Below are positions 6,835-15,439 of a stretch of 64,000 bases of DNA, piece after piece. The DNA lies in assembly GCA_964448675.1 (NCBI GenBank), contig CAYUZU010000002.1:248001-312000 (forward strand), written 5' to 3'. The position numbers were made by a program, and so were the translations under genes. Source of the DNA: CAYUZU01 sp964448675. Lineage in GTDB: Bacteria; Planctomycetota; Phycisphaerae; UBA1845; Fen-1342. The notes under the pieces are model-generated. The model made no database searches and was not told where the DNA came from. It saw only the letters and a program-made list of their open reading frames with translations. Each line of letters starts with the position of its first letter. Position 1 is the first letter of the stretch.

Positions 6835-9397
6835 GAAGACGACCAAGAAGGCTACGCGGCGCAAGAAGAAGACGACCAAGAAGGCGACCTCCGCCGAAGA
6901 GTCTACCGACCTCGAGGCGCTCAGGACGGACGAGGACGACAGCGAAGCGACCACCAAGGCCGCCAAGAAGAAGACCGGGCGCCGCAAGACGACCAAGGCG
7001 AGCAGAAAGACCGCCGCGCGTCGCAAACGCAAGGCGACAACCGGCGGTGACGACACCACGACCGAGCAGAACGGGGACGACGGGTCGCGCGTGGTTGCGT
7101 CGCGGACGAGCGCGGCTGAAGCCGTCAGCCCCGGCGCCAGTGTCGAAGAGCAGAACGGTGCGATCGTCATCCGCTTTCCGCCCGTGGCCCCGCCGCCGTT
7201 CGCTGCCCGTGCCGCCGAGGCATCCTCGGACGAGGACGACCAAGACGAAGCCGCAACCGTGGTCGAGCCGGAAACGCGCTTCGAGCCCGAGCCGGAACCC
7301 GCGCCCGCGCCCGAGCCGACCATTGCGGAAGAGGCTCCCGCTGCCCCCGAACGCGACGACGATGCGGAGACCGCTGGCGAGACGATGTCCCGCAGCAAGA
7401 AGCGACGGTTGCGCCGGCGCCGCCGCAAGGATACCCCCGAGGCAGAGAGCCGTGGCAAGTCCGCGGAGCGCGGCGGCAAGCCAAAGGCCGACAGCGCCGC
7501 CGACACGGACTTTGACGAGCCGGTCGGCACGACCGACCTCGTTCCGGAGGAGGCGACCCGCGTCGAGACTGAACCGACCTCCGATGAGGCCGCCGACGAT
7601 CCGACGCCGTGGCTGGCAGCCGCCGAGTCGATCAAGGCGGGCCTGAAGCCCCCGCCCGAGCCGGTGGAAACCGAAACCGGCGACGACGAGGAAGCGGGGG
7701 TGGCCACGGCCGAGGCGCCCGAGCCGCCCGAAGAGGAAGCCGCCGAAGAAGCCGCCCCGCCGCAGAAGAAGACCAAGCGGCGGCGCCGTCGCGGGCGGCG
7801 CTCGCGCCGGGACGAGGCGGAGAAGGCCGCCGAGGAAGATGAGGAAGTGTCGGCGGCCAAGAGCGGCGTGGTGCGTGAGATGATCATCAACACCGTACCG
7901 CGCGAGGAATGCCGCATCGCGGTGCTGTGCGATGGTCGCCTCGAGGAGATCTACCTCGAGCGGGCCACATCGGAGAACCACGTCGGCAACATCTACAAGG
8001 GCGTGGTCACCAACGTGGAGGCCAGCATCCAGGCCGCGTTCATCGACTTCGGTCAGGGCAAGAACGGCTTCCTCCACATCTCGGACCTGCATCCCCAGTA
8101 CTTCCCCAACGGCCAGGGCCAGACCGAAAACGTCGGCCACAAGATGCCGCGCCGGCACCGGCCGCCGATCCAGCGCTGCCTCAAGCGCGGCCAGCAGGTG
8201 GTCGTGCAGGTGACCAAGGAAGGCATCGGCACCAAGGGGCCGACCCTGTCGACGTACCTCAGCATCCCCGGCCGCTTTCTGGTGATGATGCCGGGCATGG
8301 GCCGGCTGGGCGTGTCGCGCCGCATCGAGGACGACGACGCGCGCTCCAAGCTGCGCGGCACGCTGTCCGACCTCGAGCTGCCCGAAGGCATGGGCTTCAT
8401 CGCCCGCACCGCCGCCATGGGCCGCACCAAGCGCGAGCTGCAGGGCGACCTGACCTACCTGTCGCGGCTGTGGCGCGCGGTCGAGAAGCGCATGAAGAAC
8501 GAGCGCGCCCCGGCCGAGCTCTATCGCGAGTCGGACCTGGTCATCCGCACCATTCGCGACGTCTTCACCAGCGACGTCGAGCGCATCGTGGTCGACGATG
8601 CCGAGGTCGCCGATCGCGCCCGCGACTTCCTGTCGATCTTCAGCCCGCGCTCCGCCGACATCATCGGCGTTTATGACAAGCCGCAGCCGATCTTTCACAA
8701 GTACGGCATCGAGGCCGAGCTGGAGCGGCTGCACTCGCGCCGCGTGCCGCTGAACTCCGGCGGCTCACTGGTGATCGAGCCGACCGAGGCGCTCGTCGCC
8801 ATCGACGTCAACAGCGGCCGCTTTCGGACCGAAGACGACGCCGAGACCACGGCCTACAAGATCAACATCGAGGCCGCCGACGAGATCGCCCGCCAGCTCC
8901 GGCTGCGCGACCTCGGCGGCGTGGTGGTGTGCGACTTCATCGACATGCGGCAAGAGTCACACCGGCGCGATATCGAGCGCCGGCTGGCGCGCAATCTCAA
9001 GGACCACAAGGAACGGGCCAAGGTGCTGCGAACCAGCGAGTTCGGGATTATCGAGCTCACGCGCCAACGGCAGCGGGCCAGTCTCACGCGGAGCGTGTAC
9101 CAGGACTGCCACCACTGCCACGGTACCGGGCTGGTCAAGACGATCGAGTCGGTGGCCCTCGACGTGATGCGGCTGGTCCAGCTCGCCGTCACGCGGGACA
9201 ACATCCATACGATCGAGGTGTCGGTGTCGCCGGACGTCGCGTTCCTGCTGCAGAACCGCAAGCGGCGTCTGCTGCATGAGCTCGAGTCGAACAACCGCCG
9301 GATCATCTCGATCCGTCCCGACCCGGGTTACAGCCTGGATCAGGTCGACATCCGCTGCACGGACCCGCGGGGCCGTCTCGTGCCGCACAACACCTGA
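6794..9397 (+). CDS. rng: Ribonuclease E/G family endoribonuclease with a long charged N-terminal extension
   Basis: 867 residues. Residues 365-867 form the catalytic half: an S1-like domain (GNIYKGVVTNVEASIQAAF), then D671 in IDVNSG and D714 in CDFIDM, the two metal-binding Asp of RNase E (spaced 43 residues as in the E. coli enzyme, D303/D346), and the zinc-link pair C772/C775 in CHHCHGTG. It cuts single-stranded RNA in rRNA maturation and mRNA decay. Residues 1-365 are low-complexity, Lys/Arg/Ala/Thr-rich then Glu/Pro-rich, and probably disordered. The start is TTG at 6794 with AAAGGGA 6 bases upstream, inside the DUF2344 gene. The extension is N-terminal, whereas the E. coli scaffold tail is C-terminal. 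Confidence 0.93.
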   Translation: MAKKETTGKKTTRKKTTKKATRRKKKTTKKATSAEESTDLEALRTDEDDSEATTKAAKKKTGRRKTTKASRKTAARRKRKATTGGDDTTTEQNGDDGSRVVASRTSAAEAVSPGASVEEQNGAIVIRFPPVAPPPFAARAAEASSDEDDQDEAATVVEPETRFEPEPEPAPAPEPTIAEEAPAAPERDDDAETAGETMSRSKKRRLRRRRRKDTPEAESRGKSAERGGKPKADSAADTDFDEPVGTTDLVPEEATRVETEPTSDEAADDPTPWLAAAESIKAGLKPPPEPVETETGDDEEAGVATAEAPEPPEEEAAEEAAPPQKKTKRRRRRGRRSRRDEAEKAAEEDEEVSAAKSGVVREMIINTVPREECRIAVLCDGRLEEIYLERATSENHVGNIYKGVVTNVEASIQAAFIDFGQGKNGFLHISDLHPQYFPNGQGQTENVGHKMPRRHRPPIQRCLKRGQQVVVQVTKEGIGTKGPTLSTYLSIPGRFLVMMPGMGRLGVSRRIEDDDARSKLRGTLSDLELPEGMGFIARTAAMGRTKRELQGDLTYLSRLWRAVEKRMKNERAPAELYRESDLVIRTIRDVFTSDVERIVVDDAEVADRARDFLSIFSPRSADIIGVYDKPQPIFHKYGIEAELERLHSRRVPLNSGGSLVIEPTEALVAIDVNSGRFRTEDDAETTAYKINIEAADEIARQLRLRDLGGVVVCDFIDMRQESHRRDIERRLARNLKDHKERAKVLRTSEFGIIELTRQRQRASLTRSVYQDCHHCHGTGLVKTIESVALDVMRLVQLAVTRDNIHTIEVSVSPDVAFLLQNRKRRLLHELESNNRRIISIRPDPGYSLDQVDIRCTDPRGRLVPHNT

Positions 9398-9443
9398 CGC
9401 GGCGCCGCGGCATAGAATGTAGTGCTCGGGTGGCATGGGCCGG

Positions 9444-9483
9444 TCCCGACGAAGTCGGGATTCGTCCGTGCGGTGAACGCACG
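9444..9483 (+). other. Two small adjacent hairpins between rng and cysE
   Basis: TCCCGAC/GTCGGGA (9444-9450 and 9454-9460, GAA loop) is followed by CGTGCG/CGCACG (9467-9472 and 9478-9483, GTGAA loop). There is no T-tract, so a simple terminator is unlikely; the spot, about 95 bases before the cysE start, fits a structured leader. No known riboswitch pattern was recognised. Confidence 0.3.
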
Positions 9484-9575
9484 CACATGGTGGCGACGAC
9501 GGTCGGACACTGCTCCGCATGGTCCCGGCTCGAAGGCCACGGCCGACACACAACGCGCGCCCAGGAGGCGATCGC

Positions 9576-10550
9576 ATGGATGCCAAGAACCTCGGCGAAG
9601 CCCTGCCGCGCCTCGTGGCGCGGATCGTCAAGAGCTACCAGGCCGACGAGCGCACCCAGTACCTCGACCGCGAGCACCTGCCTTCCCGGCGGGTCATCAT
9701 CGAGGTATGCGACCTCCTGCTCGAGCTGTCCTATCCCGGCTTCATCGGCCGCAAGGGCCTCACGCGGCACAACATCAGCTATCATGTCGGCGAATTGCTG
9801 CCGCGCCTGTGGGAGCACCTCGCCGACCAGGTCATGCGCTGCCTGTGTCACGAGTGGGAATACCACCGCAACGACGCCGGCGCCGCGACGCCCCCCTGCC
9901 GCGACCACGCCGCCGAGCTGGCCAGCCGGTTCGTCGAGCGCATCCCCGACGTGCGCGAGATGCTCTCGCAGGACGTGCAGGCGGCTTTCGATGGCGATCC
10001 CGCCGCGAGCTGCACCGCCGAGGTGCTCCTGTCCTACCCGGCGGTACTGGCCATCACGATCTACCGCTACGCGCATGAGCTGTACTGCATGGACGTGCCG
10101 CTGATGCCGCGCATCATGACCGAGCACGCCCACCATCTCACGGGCATCGACATCCACCCCGGCGCGACCATCGGCCGCAGCTTCTTCATTGACCACGGCA
10201 CGGGCGTTGTCATCGGCGAGACCACCGAGATCGGCGACCACGTCAAGATCTACCAGGGCGTCACGCTCGGGGCCCTCTCCTTTCCCAAGGACGAGCGCGG
10301 CCGCCTGATCCGCGGCTACAAGCGCCACCCTACCGTCGGCAACAACGTCACCATCTATGCCAATGCCATCGTGCTCGGCGGCGACACCAAGCTCGGCGAC
10401 GGGTCGATCATCGGTGGCTCGGTCTTCCTCACGCGCAGCGTCGAACCCGGCCACCAGGTTTCGATTACGCCGCCGGTCCTCAAGGTCCGCCCACCCCGCA
10501 CCAAGGGCCAGCAGGCTTCCCCCGAGTCGATGGACCAGAACCAGAAGTAG
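9576..10550 (+). CDS. cysE: Serine O-acetyltransferase (CysE/EpsC family)
   Basis: 324 residues: an N-terminal helical domain (1-180) and a left-handed beta-helix of hexapeptide repeats with the family signature IHPGATIGRSFFIDHGTGVVIGET, including the catalytic DHG His, then IYQGVTLGA and the C-terminal cap. It makes O-acetylserine from serine and acetyl-CoA, the first step of cysteine synthesis, in the cytoplasm. ATG 9576 has AGGAGG upstream and fits the family start; the frame is open further upstream without homology. The C-terminal tail (KGQQASPESMDQNQK) is polar and dispensable-looking. The subunit is the long, EpsC-like form common in bacteria with N-terminal extensions. Confidence 0.92.
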   Translation: MDAKNLGEALPRLVARIVKSYQADERTQYLDREHLPSRRVIIEVCDLLLELSYPGFIGRKGLTRHNISYHVGELLPRLWEHLADQVMRCLCHEWEYHRNDAGAATPPCRDHAAELASRFVERIPDVREMLSQDVQAAFDGDPAASCTAEVLLSYPAVLAITIYRYAHELYCMDVPLMPRIMTEHAHHLTGIDIHPGATIGRSFFIDHGTGVVIGETTEIGDHVKIYQGVTLGALSFPKDERGRLIRGYKRHPTVGNNVTIYANAIVLGGDTKLGDGSIIGGSVFLTRSVEPGHQVSITPPVLKVRPPRTKGQQASPESMDQNQK

Positions 10551-10589
10551 CGGCTTGCGTCGCCCGCGCGCGGCGGTTATCACGCCCGC

Positions 10590-12371
10590 ATGATCGACAC
10601 GCCGGCGTTCGCCGATCATATCTGGGCCCTGGTCGTACTGCTTGTTGCCTCGGCGGCGCCGGGCAGCGTGCTCGTGCGCCTGGCGCCCCGGCTGCGCGGC
10701 TTGGACGCCTGGTGTGCGACGCTGCTGCTGGGCGCGGCGTACTGGTCGGCCGCTGCCTACCTGCTGCCGTTCCGTGGCGGCCTGCTGCTGGCCGGCACCC
10801 TGGCGGCGGCGGCCCTCTGCACGCTGCTGCGCAAGCGGCAGCGGGCCGTGCTGCGACTCCGCTCGCGGCGGGCGATTCTGGCGGCGGCCGTGCTCGTCGG
10901 CGGCGCGTTCCCGTACCTCACGCCGCTCTGGTTCAAGTACGTGCCCGACGGCATGGACGCCTCACGCTACATGGTCAGCACGCGGCTGATCACCGAGCAC
11001 GGTCGGATTCCCGAGAGCTGGGCGCCCTTTGCTCCACAAATCCCGTTCGGCAGTGCCAACCATGGCGCCGCGGTGATTGCCGCCGTCGCCGATGCCGCCG
11101 GCGCCACGTCCGCCTCCGCAGTTCTGGCAGTCATACCGCTTACGTTCGCCAGCCTCATCGCCGGGCTGTTTCTCGTGCTGCGCCTGGCCGCCCGGCGCGT
11201 ACCCGCTGCGATCATGGCGGTGGCGCTGGCGTGGTTGGCCAACCAGGCGCAGCGGACACTTGACTGGGGCGGTTTTCCCGAGGTGCTCGCGCTGGCGGTC
11301 GGACTGCTCGCGCTGCGTTTGCTCGTTGACACGCTGCGCGGCAAGGGCGCCAGCCTGTCCCTGCCGCTGGGGCTTTGCGTTGCCGCCATGCCATTGCTGC
11401 ACGGCTGCATCGCCGCGGGCTGGTTGCATGTGCTGGCCCCGCTGGCAGCCGTCGTCGGCCTGCGCCTGTCCCGCCGGTGGCAGCGGGGCCTCGGCTACAC
11501 AGGCAGCGCCGCCGTGGTCGCCGGCGTGATCCTGGCGGCGTATCTCCTGACGTCACAGCCCATCCTCGACGACGACGCCAAGGCATGGATCCGCGCCAAC
11601 GAACTGGATCAGGCACCACAGGCAACGGGCTTCACGCTGCTGCGCGCGTCGGCGGGTTATCTGCTACGCTGGATGGGGCGCTTCCCCAGCCTGCTGCTCG
11701 TCGCGGCGTTGTTTGTCCTCGCGTTCAAGCGACGGTTCGCGTGGTTCAGCCTGGTTGTCGCGGCCCTGCTGCTCAATGCGCTCATGGTCGCCAATGCCCG
11801 TCACGAACTGCTGCCGACCACGTGGCTGCTCTACCCGACACGCCTGCGCGAGCTGCCGCTGGTGGTTCTCGCCGTCGCCCTGCTGCTGGCCTGGCGTGCC
11901 CTGCAGCGCCCGCGCCCCGTGAGGCCGCGCGTCGCCGCGATCCTGGCGACGTCGCTGCTGGTCGCTGCCGCGACGCACCACTGGCGCTACTACCAGCGCG
12001 TCGCGACCCAGCCGGTCATCGGCCCGGCCGCCTGGCGCGTGCTGACCTGGGCCCGGGCCAACCTGCCGCCCGAAGAGAGCTTCGTCGCGGGATACTACGG
12101 CGCGGCGGGCGTCTACCTGCCCGGCGTGGCGGGGATCGCGTTTACCGACGCGCACTATCACATCGCCGATCAGTACGCCGCCGGGCGCCGCATGGCCGCC
12201 GAACGCCCCATCACGCACGTGCTGCTGATCGAGCGCGACGCCATCCGCACCGAATACGGCCGCGACGAGCACGACCGCCTGCACGAGCACTACCAGCAGC
12301 TCATCGACCGCCGCCTGGGGACGCGCCAATTCGGCGTCGGCCCGGTTCGGCTCTACCGGCTCGGACCGTGA
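10590..12371 (+). CDS. Polytopic membrane protein, possibly a GT-C-fold glycosyltransferase
   Basis: 593 residues with about 11-13 hydrophobic segments spread over residues 10-470 and a soluble C-terminal region of about 130 residues. After the third hydrophobic stretch there is a loop with PDGMDASRYM, placed like the first acidic luminal loop of GT-C glycosyltransferases (PMT/ArnT-like), and a later FGSANHG loop. These features are suggestive only. The gene begins 39 bases after cysE on the same strand and may be co-transcribed with it. No specific family is recognised; polymerase or transporter roles remain possible. Confidence 0.7.
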   Translation: MIDTPAFADHIWALVVLLVASAAPGSVLVRLAPRLRGLDAWCATLLLGAAYWSAAAYLLPFRGGLLLAGTLAAAALCTLLRKRQRAVLRLRSRRAILAAAVLVGGAFPYLTPLWFKYVPDGMDASRYMVSTRLITEHGRIPESWAPFAPQIPFGSANHGAAVIAAVADAAGATSASAVLAVIPLTFASLIAGLFLVLRLAARRVPAAIMAVALAWLANQAQRTLDWGGFPEVLALAVGLLALRLLVDTLRGKGASLSLPLGLCVAAMPLLHGCIAAGWLHVLAPLAAVVGLRLSRRWQRGLGYTGSAAVVAGVILAAYLLTSQPILDDDAKAWIRANELDQAPQATGFTLLRASAGYLLRWMGRFPSLLLVAALFVLAFKRRFAWFSLVVAALLLNALMVANARHELLPTTWLLYPTRLRELPLVVLAVALLLAWRALQRPRPVRPRVAAILATSLLVAAATHHWRYYQRVATQPVIGPAAWRVLTWARANLPPEESFVAGYYGAAGVYLPGVAGIAFTDAHYHIADQYAAGRRMAAERPITHVLLIERDAIRTEYGRDEHDRLHEHYQQLIDRRLGTRQFGVGPVRLYRLGP

Positions 12372-12424
12372 CGGGACGCCGCGCGAAAACACCGCGTTGC
12401 TGACGTGTGGGGAGAAAGGGAGGG

Positions 12425-12463
12425 GCGCAGGCGGCAGTGCGTGGGCGGGGGTGCCGCCTGCGC
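12425..12463. terminator. GC-rich hairpin between convergent genes
   Basis: A perfect 12-bp stem (12425-12436 with 12452-12463) with a 15-base G-rich loop lies between the membrane-protein gene (plus) and the chemoreceptor gene (minus). On the minus strand it is followed by a pyrimidine-rich run (CCCCTCCCTTTCT). A second hairpin at 12537-12564 directly follows the chemoreceptor stop. Termination is inferred from position, as T-runs are poor. Confidence 0.4.
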
Positions 12464-12579
12464 TCGAGGCACGCGGGCGAGAGGGCGCTCGCGCCGCGCC
12501 AGGAAGCAACGTCCGTGGGACGCTGCAGGCCGGCCCGGGCGCCGGACCCAGTGGCCCGGCGCCCTACTCACCGGCCGCG

Positions 12580-14538
12580 TCAAAAGCTGCTCAGATCACT
12601 GTGCTCATTGCCGGTCGACTCGGTCGGCGCCGCCGCAGGCTCGGGCTGGTTCCGGCTGCCCTGGGGCGCCGGCGCATGCGCACGCTGCGGTGCCGGCGCG
12701 GAGTGGTGCGTGGCCTGCGCCCTGGCCGGCCGACGGCCACTCGACATCTGCACGCTGCGGTGGCCCGTGATCAGGGCGGCCAGGTCTTCCACGACCGCCT
12801 TGACCGCGGTCGCCTGAGCCGAGAGTTCCTCAGAAGCCGATGCGGATTCCTCGGCGCCGGCGGCGTTCTGCTGGGTGACCTTGTCCATCTGCGAGACTGC
12901 CACGTTGACCTGCTCGACGCCCTGCGCCTGCTCCTGCGACGCGCGCGTGATGCCGTCGATCAGCTCGGCCACCTGCGTCACGTTGCCGACAATCGACGAC
13001 AGGGCATTGCCGACCTCGCCGGCCACGTTCGCACCATCGCGCGCCCGATGCACCGAGTCCTCGATGAGCTGCGTGATCTCGCCCGACGATTCGGCGGCCC
13101 GCTGCGCCAGCGCCCGCACCTCTTCGGCGACCACCGCGAAGCCCTTGCCATGCTCACCGGCCCGCGCCGCCTCGACGGCCGCGTTCAGCGCCAGCAGATT
13201 CGTCTGGAAGGCGATCTCCTCGATGACCTTGATGATCTTGCTGATCTTGCCGGACGACTCGTTGATGCCCTCCATCGCCGCGTTGAGCTGGTGCATCGTG
13301 CGATCGCCACCCTCGGCCGCCTCGCGCGTCTGTCCACTGAGCTGATTGGCCTTCTGCGCGTTGTCGGCGTTGGTGCGGGTCATCGCGGCCATTTCCTCGA
13401 GCGCGCTCGACGTCTCCTCGAGCGACGAGGCCTGCTCACTGGCACCCTCGGCCAACTGCTGCGATGCCGTCGATACCTGCGCCGCCGCGTCGTTGACCTG
13501 GTCGGCGCCCTCGTTGAGGTCGCTGATGATGCGATTGATCGGCTTGACGATGCTGCGCGTGATGACCATCGCCAGCACCACGCCCAGGATCACCGCACCC
13601 AGCGCCACCGTCGTGACGAGTGTGTACGTCCGGTTCGTGATCGCGTTGGCCGATTCCTTGAGGCGCGACTGGATCCCGTTCATCGTCTCGACCAGGCCGG
13701 CCGCGACCGTCGCCATGTCCTCGTTCGCCTTGCGGTCGGCGACGATGCCGGCGTAGTACTGCTGTCCGGCGGCTTCGTACCGGTCGAAGTGACCCGCGAT
13801 CTTGTCCGCCACCGCCTCCAGGTCGGTGTTGCCCTTCACCAGCGTCCGCCACTCGGCGAGCCCGGCCCGGGCCTTGCCGAACTGCTTCTGGTAGCCGTCC
13901 CACTGCGCGTCGGCGTTGGTCGCCAACAGGTACACCGCGGTCACCCGCAACAGCAGGAACGGCTGAATGACGTCCTTGTCGAGCCGGTCACTGATCTGCG
14001 ACCAGTGCAGCACCTGCTCCATGTCGTTGGCTTCGCGCGCCGCCGCCAGCGACGGCTCGATGACCTCCTCGATCACCTGCTCGACATCCGCCGTCACGTC
14101 CCAGCCGATCTGGCCCCAGGCGGTGAAAGCGGCATCGCGCTGCTGCCGGGCGTCCTTCTGGTCGTCAAAGGCCCGCTTGTACTGGCCAGCCAGGTCGACA
14201 AGGTGGCCCACCGCCTGGCGGTTCTCCGCGTCGAGGTGCTCGTCGTTCTTGAGCGACTCGAGATCAGCCACCCACGTGTCATAGGCATCCGCCCATTGCT
14301 CGGCAACGTTCTTGTCGCTGCCAGCCTGCTTGGTGAACCCGTGGATGGCGAAGTCGCGGCGCAGGCCGGCACAGCGATTCATGCCGTTCATGCACTGCGT
14401 ACCGGCTTCTTCCAGGTCCACCGTCGTGGTCATGCTGCTGAGGCCCGTCCAGGCGACGGCGCCCAGCGCACCAACCAAGACCACCAGCGTCCCGAAACCC
14501 AGCGCCATTTTCGTGGCGAGCTTCATGTTCTTGAACAT
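12580..14538 (-). CDS. Methyl-accepting chemotaxis protein
   Basis: 652 residues. Transmembrane helix 1 at about 12-30, a 270-residue all-helical outer domain (35-300, size and helicity resembling the HBM or paired four-helix bundle sensor), transmembrane helix 2 at 306-327, HAMP, then a coiled-coil signalling domain with the conserved hairpin tip (VIEEIAFQTNLLALNAAVEA, followed by AGEHGKGFAVVAEEVRALAQR) at 439-480. It should sense an external ligand and control a CheA kinase; no che genes are in the window. A Pro/Ala-rich tail ends in LSSF without a CheR-binding pentapeptide. ATG 14538 follows GGAGAAAAA; the open frame extends further upstream but lacks a membrane-protein start. Confidence 0.93.
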   Translation of the reverse strand: MFKNMKLATKMALGFGTLVVLVGALGAVAWTGLSSMTTTVDLEEAGTQCMNGMNRCAGLRRDFAIHGFTKQAGSDKNVAEQWADAYDTWVADLESLKNDEHLDAENRQAVGHLVDLAGQYKRAFDDQKDARQQRDAAFTAWGQIGWDVTADVEQVIEEVIEPSLAAAREANDMEQVLHWSQISDRLDKDVIQPFLLLRVTAVYLLATNADAQWDGYQKQFGKARAGLAEWRTLVKGNTDLEAVADKIAGHFDRYEAAGQQYYAGIVADRKANEDMATVAAGLVETMNGIQSRLKESANAITNRTYTLVTTVALGAVILGVVLAMVITRSIVKPINRIISDLNEGADQVNDAAAQVSTASQQLAEGASEQASSLEETSSALEEMAAMTRTNADNAQKANQLSGQTREAAEGGDRTMHQLNAAMEGINESSGKISKIIKVIEEIAFQTNLLALNAAVEAARAGEHGKGFAVVAEEVRALAQRAAESSGEITQLIEDSVHRARDGANVAGEVGNALSSIVGNVTQVAELIDGITRASQEQAQGVEQVNVAVSQMDKVTQQNAAGAEESASASEELSAQATAVKAVVEDLAALITGHRSVQMSSGRRPARAQATHHSAPAPQRAHAPAPQGSRNQPEPAAAPTESTGNEHSDLSSF

Positions 14539-14782
14539 CTTTTTTCTCCTGCATGCCAGGGGGCCGCAGGACGGATTACCCGCACCTGGCCCGTCGTACA
14601 CCTCGGGGGACGTGCCGATACGCAACCGGCGCCCTCGCTATCTCGTTCATGGCATCGGAGAGCCGCGCCCCCGCCTCCATGGGCCAAACGCCCCATCCCG
14701 GAGCTCGTAAGCTCAGAATAATTCCGAGTTGCGCGCGATGACCCCCTACGCGGCCGGGTCTGCGCCGCCGCGCCCCCCCCCG

Positions 14783-15439
14783 CTACGCCTCCACCAGCCC
14801 CTCGCGGATCGCGTAGCGCGCCAGCTCGACCCGGTTGTGGATCCCGAGCCGCGCCATCAGGTTATCGCAGTGGCGCGACACCGTGCTCTCGCTGATGTGC
14901 ATCAGCTCGGCGATGTCGCGTTTCGACAGCCCCCGCGCCAGGTGACACAACACCCGTATCTGCTGCTCGGTCAGGCTGCTGGCCCGGCTCTGCGGCCCGG
15001 TCTGCAGGCGAATGCCGTCCGCGTCGAACACGATACGGGCTTCCACTTCCGGCGAGAAGTACGTCCCCCCGGTCGCGACCGCGCGGATGGCCTTGACCAC
15101 CGTCGCGAGCGGCTCCGCCTTGCTCAGGTACGACGACGCCCCCACGGCCAGCGCCCGGTCGATGTATCGGTCGTGGAAATAGCCGCTCAGGATGATCAAG
15201 CGCGTCGCCGGGCACCGCTGCCGGATCACGGCCGCTGCGTCAAACGCCTCGCGCCCCGGCATGTCGATGTCGAGGATGACGATATCGGGCTGCTGCTCGA
15301 CGACATGCGTCACTGCGGTGTCGGCATCGCCGGCGGTCGCGACGACCTGCATATCGGGCTCCTGCTCGAGTTGCCGCGCCAGCGTTTCACGCACCAGGAC
15401 GTGATCGTCGACCAGGACCACCTTGATCGGGCGCTTCAT
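14783..15439 (-). CDS. NarL/FixJ-type response regulator
   Basis: 218 residues: receiver domain 1-125 with acidic pair D11/D12, phosphoacceptor D57 (VILDIDMPG), Ser85 and K107, then a LuxR-type helix-turn-helix at 153-215 (LTEQQIRVLCHLARGLSKRD, then ISESTVSRHCDNLMARLGI). It should bind DNA once phosphorylated. Its ATG overlaps the TGA of the hybrid kinase gene by ATGA, so the two are translated together and form a two-component pair. Targets are unknown; the chemoreceptor gene downstream on the same strand is an obvious candidate for co-transcription. Confidence 0.93.
   Translation of the reverse strand: MKRPIKVVLVDDHVLVRETLARQLEQEPDMQVVATAGDADTAVTHVVEQQPDIVILDIDMPGREAFDAAAVIRQRCPATRLIILSGYFHDRYIDRALAVGASSYLSKAEPLATVVKAIRAVATGGTYFSPEVEARIVFDADGIRLQTGPQSRASSLTEQQIRVLCHLARGLSKRDIAELMHISESTVSRHCDNLMARLGIHNRVELARYAIREGLVEA

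Noticed and set aside
5998..8734. Two long minus-strand frames opposite the RNase gene
   Set aside because: Ser/Ala- and Gly/Leu-rich low complexity produced by the antisense of the charged RNase extension.
9444..9483. Riboswitch or T-box before cysE
   Set aside because: Only two short hairpins are visible; no conserved T-box or SAM riboswitch core sequence was found.
12397..14721. 774-codon plus-strand frame
   Set aside because: Antisense of the chemoreceptor gene, whose motifs are unmistakable.
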